Part shown: positions 63,769-64,000 of the stretch, one piece after another
Layout: every line of letters begins with the position of its first letter
How positions within the stretch are numbered: position 1 is the first letter of the stretch
Source of the DNA: Okeania sp. SIO2B3
GTDB taxonomy: Bacteria > Cyanobacteriota > Cyanobacteriia > Cyanobacteriales > Microcoleaceae
Assembly (NCBI RefSeq): GCF_010672525.1
Contig: NZ_JAAHGH010000007.1
Span: 44,691-108,690, forward strand
DNA: 64,000 nt
Reading direction: 5' to 3'
Position numbers and translations under genes: made by a program
Notes under the pieces: model-generated
Database searches by the model: none
The model's input: only the letters and a program-made list of their open reading frames with translations
What the model was told of the DNA's origin: nothing

Positions 63769-64000
63769 GGATCGTAAGTATAAAATTACAAATATACAAT
63801 TTTAGCTTTAATCTTATTGGGGACTTAATCCCTACCAATTGTGGACAACGCAGCTTGGTTTTAGGGTGTTCAGCAAGCCCTATTTAGGTATTAGGTAAAC
63901 TTTTATCATAATAAGTAGAAAAATCAAATTATTTATATATTTTTTGTATATTGACTGTTGAATGATATTTCTTTCCTGGAGAACGTTTAAACAAATTTAT
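63769..64000. repeat. End of window: lone repeat end
   Basis: TTCAGCAAGCCCTATTTAGG at 63869-63888 is a right end of the 2618-type element and is followed by ATTAGGTAAACTTTTATCAT, related to the palindrome flank at 27778. No gene is visible. Confidence 0.4.

Overview
The window looks like chromosomal DNA of a filamentous, repeat-rich cyanobacterium. The support is a complete psaD (photosystem I), several cyanobacteria-typical families (DUF4330, DUF2605 next to DUF2973, a DICT-domain histidine kinase, a CYP110-like P450, AAA-like/WD40 proteins), scattered GCGATCGC sites, AT-rich sequence, and very many heptamer tandem repeats and small inverted-repeat elements. The wide, decaying intergenic spaces recall Okeania/Trichodesmium/Moorena-type genomes; that genus-level guess is inference. 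No rRNA, tRNA, CRISPR array or intact transposase gene was seen.

Layout. 1-6.3 kb: the 5' part of a large secreted protein, a dead ureC tail, a 5'-nucleotidase and a P450. 7.5-11.3 kb: glycogen phosphorylase and a methyltransferase. 11.7-22.7 kb: two paralogous AAA-like ATPase/WD40 proteins with 14 blades each and a Ser/Thr kinase fused to the same AAA-like domain, with a broken DUF2059 gene and a 3 x 236 bp tandem duplication between them. 23.7-26.1 kb: DUF4330 protein and M48 metalloprotease. 26.5-29.8 kb: a bufferin-type RiPP locus (precursor, DUF692/MNIO modification enzyme, DUF2063 partner) stretched apart by repeats. 30.2-31.6 kb: a Rieske oxygenase of the pheophorbide a oxygenase/Tic55 type. 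31.8-38.0 kb: an HxlR regulator divergent from a probably acquired redox cassette (crotonase-fold protein, broken ABM monooxygenase, LLM flavin oxidoreductase, SDR, DUF4437 cupin, quinone-oxidoreductase-like dehydrogenase). 38.9-45.8 kb: methyltransferase, triplicated Spy-like protein, trpE, psaD, a STAS protein. 45.8-53.6 kb: DICT-GAF histidine kinase, DUF2973, DUF2605, a histidine kinase-like protein without its phospho-acceptor His, an IS605-type relic with an apparent omegaRNA, and a PlsC-like acyltransferase. 54.4-58.7 kb: a giant polytopic membrane protein carrying repeat-derived peptide segments. 59.5-61.0 kb: a compact three-gene operon ending in an HNH nuclease. 61.8-63.8 kb: a four-CBS, GAF, GGDEF diguanylate cyclase.

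A theme across the window is invasion by small repeats. At least eight families of short elements with inverted ends can be recognised. Several form the 3' end and stop codon of genes, one breaks an ABM monooxygenase gene, and others have become in-frame linkers in the WD40 and giant membrane proteins. The most interesting systems are the bufferin-like copper RiPP locus, the uncharacterised coiled-coil/HNH operon, and the AAA-like/WD40/kinase cluster, whose repeat-homogenised sensor resembles hypervariable STAND-type conflict proteins.
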